Shown here: positions 11,001-23,253 of the stretch, piece by piece
How the letters are laid out: every line of letters begins with the position of its first letter
Position numbering within the stretch: the stretch's first letter is position 1
Source: Lichina pygmaea
Lineage: Eukaryota; Ascomycota; Lichinomycetes; Lichinales; Lichinaceae
Direction: 5' to 3'
Length of the DNA stretch: 64,000 nt
Assembly: GCA_963422465.1 (NCBI GenBank)
Contig: OY730175.1
Span: forward strand, 1,550,001 to 1,614,000
Notes under the pieces: generated by a model
Seen by the model: the letters and a program-made list of their open reading frames with translations, nothing else
What the model was told of the DNA's origin: nothing
Database searches by the model: none
Made by a program: the position numbers and the translations under genes

Positions 11001-14000
11001 GCTCCATCGAGTGAGCTGAGCATGCATTCCCCACTCGAGCCATCTGCAGCCATGAACACGTGGACGAGGGCTGAAAGGCAGCAAAGGTCAGCAGGTACTG
11101 CAGGCACGGGTCTGCTTCTAGCACGAGGTTCTTGGGCTGACGATCTGGCGGAGCCCTGGCTATGCTGTGAAGATGCCAGTTGCGGCCGACTTGTGATTTT
11201 CAGCCCCCAACGCCGGCCGCAGCACGGAATAAATGCGTGGTTGGCTCGGGCAAGGATAGTGCCCGGCCGACGCTGGCCTAGCCCGAACGCTCTCGCCAGG
11301 TCAACTCTGTTTGTCCGGGGAGGCAGCCGAGCGGATCAGCTGCTGGGCCCATTGGCCACATGATCACACGATACGCATGGTACGTCTCAGCAAGAGGGGC
11401 GCGGCCACGAAGATACGGTACAAGTACTCGTATGATACATCGGAAGTGCTCGAAGTTCGCGCCTCACTCAGCATCGACAATAGTCAACGCTCGGGCCTTC
11501 CCCGCCGACGAGGCCGCCGTCCACCAAACTCCTGCCTACGACTGCCGAGAGCGGCCTCAGGGCTGGTCAGCTGAACGCTCCACCGAGATTTTTCCCCGTC
11601 TCCGGCGGATCATCCTTCTTGGACGGTTTGAGTTTCATCGGCATTGAAGAACGACTGTCGTCGACGGGCTCGGCTGAGCCGTCCGGCTCAAACGCGCGGG
11701 CAGTCGATGTTGCAAGCTAGAGAATGAAGTTCAAGCCCACAGCCAACGACGTGAGGAATACGACGGACGATGGAAGAAATCGAGAGCGAGACCAAGCCGG
11801 TCTCTTCTCCGTCTCAACAGGGACGAAAGGTCTCTCACTTCCCGAAGAGGATCTGAGCGAAACAGGCTTGACCAGAGATGTAGCCATACCAGCGCGGCAG
11901 ACTTGAGAGCAATTGGTGGAAATGGCGGCAACGCGCAGAACGGCCTCAGAGTACTCGTACAGCAAAACACTGTACGGAAGCATCCGGTACGCGCAGTCCT
12001 CGGGCCCGGCCAGGTTTCATGTCGTCTGGTCCACCTGGAAAACACGCTGTTGCAATTCAAGCTCCGAAGAATCGAAAGAGGAGCACAACGAATGCCACAG
12101 CGATCCCGTCGAGCTCCGACGGGATTTTTCAATACACCCGGGACGGGATTGCTGTCGATCACCAGACTCAGGCGCATTTCCTGGACTTGAGTTACGTACG
12201 AATGTATTGCGGGTCAATCCAGGAACGAGTGCCTCTGGAGCTCTGCTGAGAAGGAAACCATCGTTCAGCCATGGGGGGCGGCCTCGGTCAGGGCATGCCC
12301 CAACCCACAATGGCACCACGCTAGCTGGCCTCATCCTAGCCGTTTCGTCCCTAGCGCAAGATCTACGCGGCAGAAGCCAGCGGACATACGAGTAGGCCCT
12401 GGCCTTAGCAGAGCCGGATGAAAAAGGAAAGGAGCGAGAGCGATCGGTCGTCCCAAAAGGGGGATCCTGCTGCCAAATCAAGACCGAAAGCAGAGATTGC
12501 TGCAATGCAGTTTAACCGTTAGCGTCCGATGTTGGTTCGGGGCGGCTGGGGCCTATTTTCCCGGTCATGTTCTTACAGTACCAGCAGCAACAGCCACAGA
12601 TGTCGACCCTTGATCCCAGGACCGGCATCTTCCAGCCTTGTCTTCTGTCGAATTAAGGTGTCGTGGGCGTGTTGCCGCCGCCAGGCAAGCGCACAGACCT
12701 GCGGTCGAGTGAAACAGAAGATCACCGAGCCGGTCGGGTCACGTGGAAGCGAAGCAGCTGCGACGACGGGATGGGCCTTGCCTTCCGCCAAACGCGGGCG
12801 TCAGATGATTATTCGCCGGCATCTGTCCCAGGACAAGATCGTCGTCGGCGGCGGCGACAGGGACCTTTTGACAGACCAAGCTTCAAGCATCGAAAAGTCG
12901 AAACTCAATGCTTCGCGTTCGCTCGAAGATGCTTCGACCCTCCGCAACAGAGGGCCTCGTCGTATCGTACGCTACAACATGTTCGAGGTACGTACGTATC
13001 CATGGTATCGTACGTGTATACCGGCTCACGAGCTGCTGTGCCAAGACCGATAAGTTGCAAAACTCACCGGGCGGCGGCCGAGGGTGCCGTGGGTGCCACG
13101 CTAAGTTACAGTAGCAGCGAAGCTGCTCAGCTCCCGAACAACTCAACAGTAACGGGCCGAGGCTGGTTACAGGTGATGGACGGGCCAACGAAGGATCTCC
13201 ACCATTCCTCACGGGGCAGCAAGGATACTGTAGAAGGGTCCAGATGGCTCGTTGGTCGCTCGACATCACCGGAAGAAAGAGAGGTCTCCGACGATGACGT
13301 CGCCCCGTTTCCGCTCAGGGGGGGCGGATAACTGCCGGCAGATCAGGACTGACGGTTCTAAGTTAAGGGACCGCGCGGACTAACTAAGCCGTACGCTTGA
13401 CTGGTCGTCCGAGATAAGTTACTACTACTGCACGGATCTTCAAGCCCTGCCCCGAAACAGGCGCCAACCGCCTTCGACGTTTGACGGGCACCTTCTGCGA
13501 TGGAGGTAGTACCGGCACTCGCACGAGATCCCACTGTTCAGCTGCGTGCCGGACGACAGCAAGAAACAACCGATGTTGGATGCTCAGATTGGAGGACTAC
13601 GTACAGCAGCATGCAAAATTGGTCTCCATCGCGGCAATGCGTTCCCGTCGCGACGGTCGAAGAGGCTATCGGTCCGGACGCTGGCTCGGGAGCCAGGACA
13701 GGACACGCGGCCGCATGTGCGCCTGCCCCAATCCGAGAACGTGGGAAGGGATTAGCGACCTAGACACGCTATGGATCCGGCTCGCTGGCGCTCGCATCAA
13801 GGTCGCAAACCTCATCCGGTGTCTCGAGCTGAAGGGCCGGCCGGCCTGCCACCCCCACCACCACCATCCTACAGCACTACCGGTGCTTCATACTACGTAC
13901 GTACGTATGGCCCACCGGGAAGTTTGAGAAACGCCGGGTGGGTCTTGTGGCGGCCACCGACGGGCCACAAGGCCATCGGTTTGACGTCCGAGAAGCGCGC

Positions 14001-16759
14001 TGGCGTCAAGTCCCAGCAAGCACGTACGTACGTACCTTCGTACGTACCGTACCATATGGTGTTGTACCTACAGACGTCTGACGCGGACTTAGGGGATCTT
14101 GCTTCGATGTCATCGGCATCGCATGGGCCGATGTGCCTACATGCCTCGTCCCGAGGCTCGAACGATAAAGATCTTCCGTGGATCCGCCGTACCGTACCGC
14201 GACGCCCGCACACGATGGAAATGCACCGGGGTGGGGTGCGATACGGCGCAAGCAGCCCGATGCCGTAAGCTAGGTTGCTCTGCTGGACCTCCGGCGTGCG
14301 TTACACCGTGCTTCAGCCCGCAGGCACCGGCAATATGTGTTTCCCCGGGCCGCCACCCTGCTCAGATCGGTCGGCTCACGAAGCGTACTACTGTGCGTAC
14401 GTACATGATGCGTACGTACTCGAATACGTAAAGGAACAGCAGCATGTCGGCCGTTACCCGTACCGAGGAGGCGAGCCCACAGCCTGCGTTGGTTGACACC
14501 CGCCTGCATTGCTTGCTTCGCTCGCGCTCCGGGTGTGGCCTGGATCGCTGGCGTTTCTTTTTCCGCCAATGTTCCTTTTGCGCCTTGGAGCAGAGCGCCG
14601 ATTGCTTTGCCTCGGCTCTGTCTATCTCTCTCTCTCTCCCCGCAACCCCCCCCCCCCCCCCCTCCCCGGCCGCGCCGGGTGGCTCTTGGAAAGCAAGAGC
14701 ACGGACGATTCGCGAGGTTTAGGGCACCCGCTCCGGAGACGGAATGGAAGAAACGGATGGGGAAGGAGGGTGGGCCGAAGATGCGATCAGCCTCAGCCAT
14801 GTTGTGGTGCCTTTTGTGCTTGCGCCTCGTACAATCATGCTATTTCCTTCTGCGCCCATCATCGCATGGCTGGTGCGAATGCATCGTCCACGAACCAAAT
14901 CGTTGCCAGTACGCCGAACTGACCGGGCCTTTCTTCCCTTTGGTCAGGCTATTCTCCTCCTCCGGACCGGCGGGCACCGTCGAGTGCGCGGCTGGCGCTT
15001 GTACGATACGTACTGCTACCTTGCCCATGGCAGGCCGTCAAGTCGACATGCTTGCTGAGCCCGGCATGCGCGCGGTGCATGTCCAGACACCCTCTCCGCC
15101 GCGACCGACATGCAAATGCGCTCCCGCCCGCACACAAGTTCAGACACCACAAACGCTTTTCGACTGGCCAGACACCTGACAAGTGTGCGTCCTCCCAACA
15201 CACCCTTTCCCCTTCTTTCTCGAGGGCTGGGGAGCCATCGAGGGAGGGGGGGCAGCAAAGGGGCCGGGGCGAACCCGGCGGGCAAAGAGGATGTGGCGCC
15301 CACCCCTCCCTTGCCCCCCCCCCCCTTTCCGGCTTGAAGACCGTTGCTTGCGTGGCCTGACTCGGTATAGTAAGGCGAAAGGGGGGGGGGGGGGCCGCGG
15401 ACGGGAACCAGGCCCCAGCTTGACCAGAGGAACATGTCCAACGACGGACCGTTGCCGAAAGCGGCGTGCTCCTCGCCGATGTCATCATGGGCCTGCGGAG
15501 GCCCCCCCCCCACTCTCTGTGTCCCCGTTGAAGCTGGAGTCTCTCTCTCGTCCCGTTTCTGTCACGGATCTTGGGGTGCATCGGAGGCAGAAAATAACGG
15601 CTCCGCCGAGCTGTTGAAACAGCCCTTGCCCGTCGCGAGGATCCGCAACGGTTCGGAGGGTCAACAGCCGCGCCAGCCCAAACCCGTACCGTCAGACCAT
15701 GTCGACGGTCCAACGAGGTTGATAAGCCTACATCGCCCCTTTCCGAACCTGCGGTAGCTACGATAGCGGGGAAGAGAGGTGCTCCGAGAGAACAAAACCG
15801 AGAGCAAAGCGCGCGCTGCTTCTGGCATCGTCACGAACGGCTGGAGAGACTGCGCGCAAGACCTGCTCCCGAGGGGAACGACACCGGCTGCGCATTCCGC
15901 TCGAACTTCCTCCGAACAATCTGTTCCAGTGCCCGAATCAAGCTTCATAGTCGGCTGACGCGGCTCTCCAACTGACGTTGGTCCTGATGGGTCTACCGGT
16001 CATCATCGGCGCCTGAAGTTCGCATCGACAGTTGCCCTCGTTGTCTGTGAGCGAGAGAGAAAGAGGGGGAGAGACACCTCGGACAAGACAGACGCCGTTG
16101 ACAGAGCCGGGCAGGCAGGCGGGTCAGCGACACCGATCGACCTCCTCCCCTGTTCCAGCTGTCGCTCCTGCCAAGGTCGAACCATCGCTGCTCCCCCGGT
16201 TCGCGCCGAAATCTGCTGGGGATCCACTGCGGTCGAGCCCAAAGCGCCACGGGCAAGCGGCGCATCGCCGTCAGGCCCTGCGCGGATCCTCTCAGCCTAG
16301 TGCGCGATCCGCGCTTGCATGAAGGGGCGATTCCCTCCTCGCCTGGGGATCTCGGCCAACTCCGCCAACACGGCAGCGTTTCAACCGCTGACAAGCGCGC
16401 GCACACACACCATCATCTGGAGGGGAGCGCTTCAGACTCGTTGGAAACAGAGCGCTAGGAAGCAAAGAGGGGCAACAAAAAAAAAAGCCCCGACGGTCGC
16501 CCAGAAAAAGGAAATAGGGCCGGTGCCGGTCGTGGTCGACGCTGACCTCATCCCGAGCATCCAACCAAGTCGGACGAACAAGCCGGGACCGTTCTGGGCG
16601 CGGCGAGTCGACCGCGCTCCCGTCAACCGCCTTGCTGGTTACCTGGGCCGATGAGCCTCGCGCAGCTGGTCGACGGCAACCTAGGTGACCTGCGCCGTAC
16701 GAGACGTCTCTCTCTCTTCCTCAGCTCGAGCATCGCCGGATGCCACTGCTCCTTCGGCG
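11001..16759. other. Gene-poor stretch before the C2H2 gene
   Basis: About 5.8 kb with no gene I can support. One minus-strand frame between 12505 and 11570 is open except for two stops and reads coding-like in places (SSELELQQRVFQ, AYRMLPYSVLLYEYSEAVL, MPMKLKPSKKDDPPETG); it may be an unrecognised multi-exon gene or a decayed one. CGTACG palindromes cluster at 12985-13015, 13893-13908, 14022-14053 and 14395-14430. Homopolymers: C17 at 14646-14662 and G14 at 15381-15394. The last 700 bases are likely leader or promoter of the zinc-finger gene. Confidence 0.35.
14646..14662. repeat. C homopolymer, 17 nt
   Basis: Seventeen C directly after a TCTC-rich stretch; no gene assigned nearby. Confidence 0.95.
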
Positions 16760-17688
16760 ATGTCCCTGGCCCTCACGATTGACTCGTATCCACCAAGCCC
16801 GGCGGACCGCTACAGCTACGCATCGACCGGCGTCCCGACGTCGTCGCCACCCATGGACGACGGCCGGTGCTCGTTGCCGTCGATATCGGACCTCTTCAGT
16901 TCTGCCGATATTGGTTCCCCGTCCAACATCGAGCAAGGTGCGTTCTCTGCGGAGCGATGTGACGCCGGCACGTTTTGTTCGCTGACCGGGGTCGACACGT
17001 AGCCGAACGACAGCAACCTCGTTCGGGCCGGACTCGATCCACCACCGACTCCCTCCCGGTCCAGTCACAGCAGTCGTCCCATCACGGTGGCGGAAAGGGT
17101 CTCGCCGGAGTAAATATGCCGCCAAGCCCCCCTGTCTGTCACGCGCAAGATTTTGACAAGCACCAGTCCCCCTCGACCGGCTCGCAGCACTCGTCCCCAC
17201 CGCCGCACCACCACCATCTGTCGCCATATCAAGCGTCGGCGTCGGCGACGGCGAGCCGGCCGGCGATGATGCCATCCTCGGTTCCGTACGCCGGCCACCT
17301 GCTGCCACCGTCGTACGGGCCCGGTTCGGATCCGCTGGGCAGGCCGCCGGAGTGGTATCACGCACGCGCCCCGGGGCAGCACTTCCCACCGCCGGCTGGT
17401 CTGTCGACCGGCGTGCTCGGTGCCTCGGGCACGAGCCCGTGGCAGCATCACCACCACATCTCGCCGTCCTCGCAGCTCACCTTTCCGCCGTCGCAGGATC
17501 GATACATCTGTCAGACCTGCAGCAAGGCCTTTTCACGCCCCAGCAGCCTGCGCATCCACAGTCACAGCCACACGGGCGAGAAGCCTTTCAAGTGCCCGCA
17601 CGACGGATGCGGCAAAGCCTTCAGCGTTCGGAGCAACATGAAGCGACACGAGCGTGGTTGTCATGCTGGCTCGCCTTCTGCCATGTGA
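16760..17688 (+). CDS. C2H2 zinc-finger DNA-binding protein
   Basis: Two exons, 16760-16937 and 17003-17688, separated by a 65-nt GTGCGT...TAG intron in phase 1, giving 287 residues. The start ATG opens MSLALTIDSYPPSP, a typical short N-terminal block followed by Ser/Pro-rich sequence. The middle is low complexity, rich in His, Pro, Ser and Gly, as in transcription factor activation regions. Two tandem C2H2 fingers end the protein: C229, C232, H245, H249, then a TGEKPFK linker, then C257, C262, H275, H280. The helix residues SRPSSLRIHSHSH and SVRSNMKRHERGC are the DNA-contacting parts. It is presumably a nuclear sequence-specific regulator; I cannot assign the target or a named orthologue. 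A G-run of 34 begins 17 bases after the stop codon. Confidence 0.85.
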
Positions 17689-17700
17689 GGTGGCGACGTG

Positions 17701-17704
<4 letters not shown>

Positions 17705-17738
<34 letters not shown>
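17705..17738. repeat. G homopolymer, 34 nt
   Basis: Longest homopolymer in the window, 17 bases beyond the C2H2 gene stop, so probably in its 3'UTR. Confidence 0.95.
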
Positions 17739-17894
17739 CGTGCTCCGTCGCAGCGTCGGTCGACGATGGCACTGCATCGTCTCTCCGGTTTTTTCCGGCG
17801 AGGTGGGCGACTCGGTAGTCGCCCGGTCTTGTGCTTACAGTCGTTTAGTGGGGTTGATTGGGGTTCTTCATTTATCAACATGACCATCATCGAC

Positions 17895-17992
17895 ATGGCA
17901 TCTTCATCATCGTCGTCATCACCACCACCGTCATCATCGTCATCATCGTCATCGTCGTCATCGTCATAAAAATCATCTCCGTCTTCACCATC
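17895..17992. repeat. TCATCG/TCATCA microsatellite
   Basis: Imperfect trinucleotide array of TCA, TCG and ACC units over about 100 bases. Confidence 0.8.
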
Positions 17993-19768
17993 GTCGTCAT
18001 CGGCGGCTACAGGACGGCCGTTCTCCGTCGGGTTACGACACGGGGCTGGACATCAGGCGCCAAGGGTCCCTCTGGCTTGGGAGGGCTGATATACATCGAT
18101 ACCCACTGCACAACTCGGCGTACACGCATCAGGTTGTTAGGAACGCTGTTCTTTGCCGGAGAAGGGTTCATCATTTTGGTCTTCACATCTTTGTCCGTTT
18201 CCAGGTGTCTCCTTCGCCGGTGAGACTTCAGACCGTTGCGGAAAATCCACTTTTCGAATCGCCATCATCCGTCTCGCCCTCTTCTTTTCGATGCAGCTTG
18301 ATACTCAACCACCGCTTCATGTTCGATTCTCGGAAAAGGTGGGGAAAAGGGAATGACAACGTGCATTCTTCTCTGGCCCAGGTGTCGTGGGCGTTGTGCT
18401 CTTCTGCGCTTCGGTCTTTCGTCTTCTTGTGATTTTCTTCCTGGCTTTGGTCGTCATGCTGAAAAAGGTGGATCCCGGCGTACTTATTCCCCTGAAGATT
18501 ATTCTTTCCAACGAGGCCTTCCTCTGCCTCCATCCTCGAACCCGTCTCTCCCCTTCGTCTCCGACTTGAATCCGTTCTGTCTCTCTATCTTTCTTCCTTC
18601 ATCGTTTCTTGCCAGAAATGGCAAGACGTACATGCTGAAACGATCCCCGCATCTTCCCATACCCGCCTCCACGCCAAGCTTTCTTTGTCGTCCATCTTGT
18701 GCGAAAGGAAAGCTTCATGTCTCGCTCGACGCGTCCGCCCTCGGAAAGATGAGAGTCCTCCACTGGCGCGGCTTTCTGCTCTCGATGGAGAACAGCCGTT
18801 CAACTAGCCTCTCCAGACCGGGGCAAGCAGATTGTCGAGACGATCTCCCTTGCTGCAGTCCGCTGCGTATGCATGCAGTCAGCACGGTGAATGTTCTCCC
18901 ATGCTGGCGGCAGTCCCCAGCCAGGTTGAAGAGCAGTTTCCATCAACACGGGCTCAAACGGCATCCGCTACCACCCTGCTTGATCGATGCGCTCGCAGCC
19001 GGAACAAGCAGAATTCCACAAGCCAAATCTCCCCACGCCTCTAATCAGCAGGCTCAGCGAGTCGTCCGTCGCCAGCAATGCTCCATTGGAACAGCTCTTT
19101 TGCCTCAGGATGGCTCCCCGCGCGAGACATAATAGACCGAGACCCAGCAGCTCTTCGCAGCTGATCAATCTCACCTGAAGGGCTGCAGGAGCTGGGGTCG
19201 GGGTCGGGGTTGGCGCAGAGGTGTTGGCACATTCCGTGCACGATGCTCTCCGCTTGCAGTCTGAGTTGAACTGGCGACCGATGTCGGAGGGCCACGAACC
19301 ATCTGAATGATGATCTTCGGCGGCGCGCACTAGCCTGACATCCCAGACATCTCATGTCTTGCAGCAGCACCTCCAAAGGAAAGAGTCTTCTCTCGCCATT
19401 CTCCCCGTCCGTTTTCCTCGACAGGGCGCGTCCCGGTGTGAAGGGGGAGACCGGTCAGGGAAGGGATTTTGGCTCAGTCCTCTGGACAGGCTATGAGTTA
19501 CCAGCACTGCGGCGCATGTCAAGCATAGAGTGCGGAACTACGCGACGTTGGAATGTGGACATATCGCTATCCTTTGGAGAGATAGCCCAGCGCTGGCTTC
19601 TGCCCCCAGTCGACTGCCGTCGGCCAAGCAGAGATGTGTACCTTGGAATAAAGTATTATCAACCCCAAGCAGCCATATTCTCTTTTTTACCTCGCGCTGT
19701 TCTTTATTGCTGCTTGCATTGCTCATTCTGCTCTTAAAAGACACTATCGCACTATCCTACCATGGCAC

Positions 19769-19838
19769 CGTGACATTGTGACATTGTGACATGACATCAT
19801 GACACCTTGACATCTTGACACCTTGACACCGTGACACT
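19769..19838. repeat. Minisatellite, unit about TGACACCT
   Basis: Eight to nine imperfect copies of an 8-10-bp unit based on TGACA(C/T)(C/T)T, in a spacer. Confidence 0.8.
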
Positions 19839-20640
19839 GAGGGGAGGAGGGAATTCCTCTCTCGCCTCCATTTAAGTCTCTTTGTACATCTGCACTACAG
19901 GTGTGCTACCATAAGCTGTGAGTAGCTTGTACTATGTAGTTATCAGTCACTTGGTCTGGCATGGGTCTAAGCTCTGCTGTCATTCAAGAGTATTGTCACG
20001 GCTGAAAGCGTGGACATGCATATGTGTGTAGATAGAGCGATGTCGATAGCAGTCTAGCTAGCGAGGAGTGTATACGGAGTACAGATCAAGCGAGCTACCA
20101 CCCGGGGGTGTGGCGAGAGACAGAGCGAGCCGCACCCCGCAGTCTAGCCATCTAACATGTACTTCATACAGAATGTATGATGGTATTGAGCTCTACACTG
20201 TTGTACTATGGCTGCAAAACTACTGTAAGGTAGCTAGCTAGCTAGCTAGCTACTAGACTGTCCATAAGGTTTAGCTTATCTGTGGAGGTTTCTGGGTTCA
20301 GGGGGTTTTGTAGGCCTACCGTGGTAGGTATGAAGAACAGCCAGCACTTAGCTACCGTAGTAGGTACATCTTTTTTGTATTCACCTACCGTAGTATTGTG
20401 TGAGACCTACTCTGTAAATTACTTAGGCTGGACTGCTGACTAGCCCTCACCATATTTTCATGACTTTGGGGGGACTGAGCTCTATTCCCACATAGAAGTG
20501 TACTGTACATACGTAAGTACAGAACGTAAGTTTTTAGCAAGATGAGAGTTGTGAGATTTCTCAATTGCCCCATACCCATACCCACTCAACCCCAACCATT
20601 TCCTCTTGCGCATCCCCCCCAATCTGTAGGTACGGTAACT

Positions 20641-20822
20641 TACAGTGTCACGACATAAGTCTGCGTACACCAGTACAAGCTGTTAGCTGCTACTTTCATA
20701 AGTAATACAACTAGATTGAGAGGTTACGCCAGTAGCAAAAAGCAGCTATGTATTGATTCTCCAGAGTAGCCCGAGGTAGATTGTGTATGGAGGTGTACGC
20801 AGACTTTTGTCGTGCCACTGTA
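20641..20822. mobile_element. MITE of Tc1/mariner (Fot1/pogo-like) type, copy 1
   Basis: A 182-bp element with terminal inverted repeats of about 31 bp (outer end CAGTGTCACGACA, inner part AAGTCTGCGTACACC) matching with two to three mismatches. It is bounded by TA on both sides, the target duplication of Tc1/mariner elements. It has no coding capacity. The AAGTCTGCGTACACC block is of the kind seen in fungal pogo-like termini (from memory). A second, inverted copy lies at about 30239-30410. Confidence 0.8.
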
Positions 20823-21033
20823 CAGGTCCAGCTTGATCCTTACAGGTACAGTACATGTGTACCTCACAGGTACTATGTATAGAGGGAGCTGCTAGGCAAG
20901 GCTCATTCAATCCTGCCAGAGTTCTTACCACCTGCTCATGTCATCTGACCTCTTCTTGTAAGGACCTACATACAGGACAGTTTTTATAGCATGATTCTAG
21001 ACTTCCCGGGCCGAGAACGACACAAGGAAGCCA

Positions 21034-21124
21034 GCAACCAAGCAACCAAGCAACCAAGCAACCAAGCAACCAAGCAACCAAGCAAGCAAGGAAGCAAGCA
21101 AGGAAGCAAGCAAGCAAGCCAGCA
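21034..21124. repeat. Minisatellite, unit CCAAGCAA
   Basis: About six near-perfect 8-bp CCAAGCAA copies grade into AAGC/GAAGC tetramer repeats. It lies just beyond the 3' end of the acid phosphatase gene. Confidence 0.9.
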
Positions 21125-21286
21125 AGAGTGGTGATGCAGAGATTTTCTACGACAATTCCTACGCGAAGTAGGTCTATATGACCAGCATTCTAAAGGATCG
21201 TACCGTAGCTCCCAGATATGAAAACCGATGAGGTGAAAATGAAGACCGAAAAAAAAAACCAAAAAAAGGATCTGGAGACAAAGAGT

Positions 21287-23253
21287 CTATTGATGCAGAA
21301 AAGTAATGTGGTCAGGCGCTTCCGGACTCAGGCCACAGAGGATCTTGAAGTTGTCTAGATCGCCTCCTCGGCTCCGCACGATCTGGGTGAAGCGCTCGAG
21401 CGGACAGGACCGACCGGGCCCGGAATTGCAGGCGGGTAGGGCGACGATGCCGTCGTTGACGTTGATCCGCACGAAGAGCTCGTTCGACGTAGAGGGAGAG
21501 TCGGGTTGGGCGTGGTTGGTGGAGTACGACGACGACGGAGAAGGACGCGCGCATGATAGCCGCTCGAAGATGACTCGTCCGCCCATCGGCGTCACTTGGC
21601 TCGTCCGCCACGCGCGACTGCGGTCGACATGCGTCACGGGCAATGGATTTCCGTTGGGCGACGGGAAGAGGTCGAGAGCGGAAATCATCGGCACAATGTC
21701 TCCATCGTGGACGCTGCGGCGTAGGAAGCGGGTAAGCATCGGAGTATAGGCGAAATCAAGCCACATTGGGAAAGAGTCGTCCACTTACAAGCTGAAGAAG
21801 ATTGAACCGGCAGCAGGTCCGGTCGCCAGGAGATTGGTGGTAGCATTCAGCCATAGCCAGCCCATGGTCGGGCCGTATGGGTTCCCAGGCCTGGATGTTC
21901 GCTGTGAGCTGATACTCCTCCCAACCAAGTCGTCCACGAAGATCTTCTGCGGTCCGTTGCAACAAGGCGCCGGACGCGACACTGCAATCGAGACCACAAA
22001 GAAACACATATCTCACCCAGCTCGATAGAAGTGAACGACATCTCGGGCGTACTCGAAGTTCTCCCAGTCAGCGTGGGTAAAGACGGCACACCACGGACTA
22101 GCCCCGGTGACGATTGTCTCGAAGCCACACATCTCTTGCATGCTGTAGATCTCACCGTCGCCGAAGACCATCTCGGGATTGTCCTTGGCGAGCCGATCCG
22201 AGATGGCGCCCAGGTACGTGGCTTGGAAGGCTGCCAGCATGGCGGCGCCAAGGTCGTGACCCTGCCTGAGATCATCACCATACTTCAGGCAGGTATCGCC
22301 AGGCGTCAGGGTGTCGGCCCCGAGATCGTCCGTCTCGGGGATGACCTTCAACGACGCCGTCGCTTCCGAGTCGAGTCCGAAGAAGCCAAGGCCGAAGTAC
22401 CGCGCCGTCTGGATCACGCGCTTGCAGTCGCTGGCCCAGAACGTCGTCTTTTTGCCGCTGCTTTGCGCCAAGAGATGCTCGTAGCGGGTACGTAGTTTCA
22501 CACCGGTAGTAAACGCCTCCAGGGTACCGGCGTATGGCCCAGTTGTCGTCAGCTGCTCCAGATGCTCCTCTGGCTCTGCGTGGACCTCACCACATCAGCA
22601 TGTCAGCAGGTACCTGCGTGCACTCAGGCCGCACCTTCTGTAAAGAAGTCCCAGTCGTTGACAAAGGCCAAGTCTCCCTTGAACTTGATGTTAGAGTCCT
22701 TAATGCGCCTCAGCAGCCGAAGCATTCCTGTACATGAGACGTGAGCAATCGTCGATGAGCACTTTGATCGGTGAATCAACGAGCGGCAGATGGACTCACG
22801 ACCACCAGCGTTGACCGTCGGATACCTCTCGCCATGCCTAGACATCTACACGGCGTTACCATATGCCGAGAATCTTATACGTCCGCGACGTCGACGTCGA
22901 GGACGGACCATATGCACTTGCTCGACTCTGCATCCCTCCGGAGGGCCCACACCGCCCGGGACGACGCCGTCCACCTTCTCGATCCAGGGACCGTTGCCCC
23001 CGAGATGGTACAGCAGGTTCCATCCCTTCTCGATTGTTCCCGATATGCTGCTGCTGCGGCGGCTTGGATGCCACCAGCTGGCCCAACTCGCCGAGAACGG
23101 AAAGAGCGCGTAGAAGGCAGACGGCGTGGACGGATCACTTGCCCTGTTCGGCGACGGCGGAGGTAAAGCCACCTGAGACGACTTGGGCGCCAGGAAGACG
23201 ATGGCCCCGATCAGACAGACGAAGGCCGAGACGGTCAGCAGACGACGTGGCAT
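21287..23253 (-). CDS. Histidine acid phosphatase (phytase-like)
   Basis: Six minus-strand exons: 23253-22909, 22845-22800, 22727-22635, 22575-22017, 21890-21789 and 21713-21287, giving 523 residues with all phases consistent. A hydrophobic segment near the start (about residues 6-23, TVSAFVCLIGAIVFL) is a signal peptide or signal anchor, so the enzyme acts in the secretory pathway, wall or outside. The catalytic RHGERYP motif is at 118-124, His119 being the expected phosphohistidine nucleophile. The proton-donor HDGD motif is at 384-387. Conserved context includes TTFWASDCKRVIQTARYF, PWCAVFTHADWENFEYARD and PGNPYGPTMGWLWLNATTNLL. Known family reaction: hydrolysis of phosphomonoesters, in some members phytate. 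Substrate preference cannot be read from sequence. Intron 4 (126 nt) is longer than the others and is partly open in another frame, so it could be mis-predicted. Confidence 0.88.

Larger units (their letters stand above)
17689..21286. other. Intergenic region with simple repeats and a MITE
   Basis: About 3.6 kb without a supported gene. It contains the G34 run, a TCATCG/TCATCA microsatellite (about 17895-17992), pyrimidine-rich stretches at 18180-18700, a GACA-type minisatellite (19769-19838), a GCTA repeat (20231-20252), a 182-bp MITE and a CCAAGCAA minisatellite. A 259-codon plus frame at 18353-19132 has no recognisable domain and is not annotated. Confidence 0.4.

Noticed and set aside
12663-13331. 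Plus-strand open frame of 222 codons
   Set aside because: Runs through a CGTACG palindrome cluster and has no recognisable motif.
14270-14800. Minus-strand frame of 176 codons with a Gly run
   Set aside because: The Gly run comes from the C17 homopolymer and the rest is Arg/Ala-rich without a domain.
18353-19132. Plus-strand open frame of 259 codons
   Set aside because: No domain, no plausible start context, rich in Leu/Pro/Ser from CT-rich DNA, and no splice partner.
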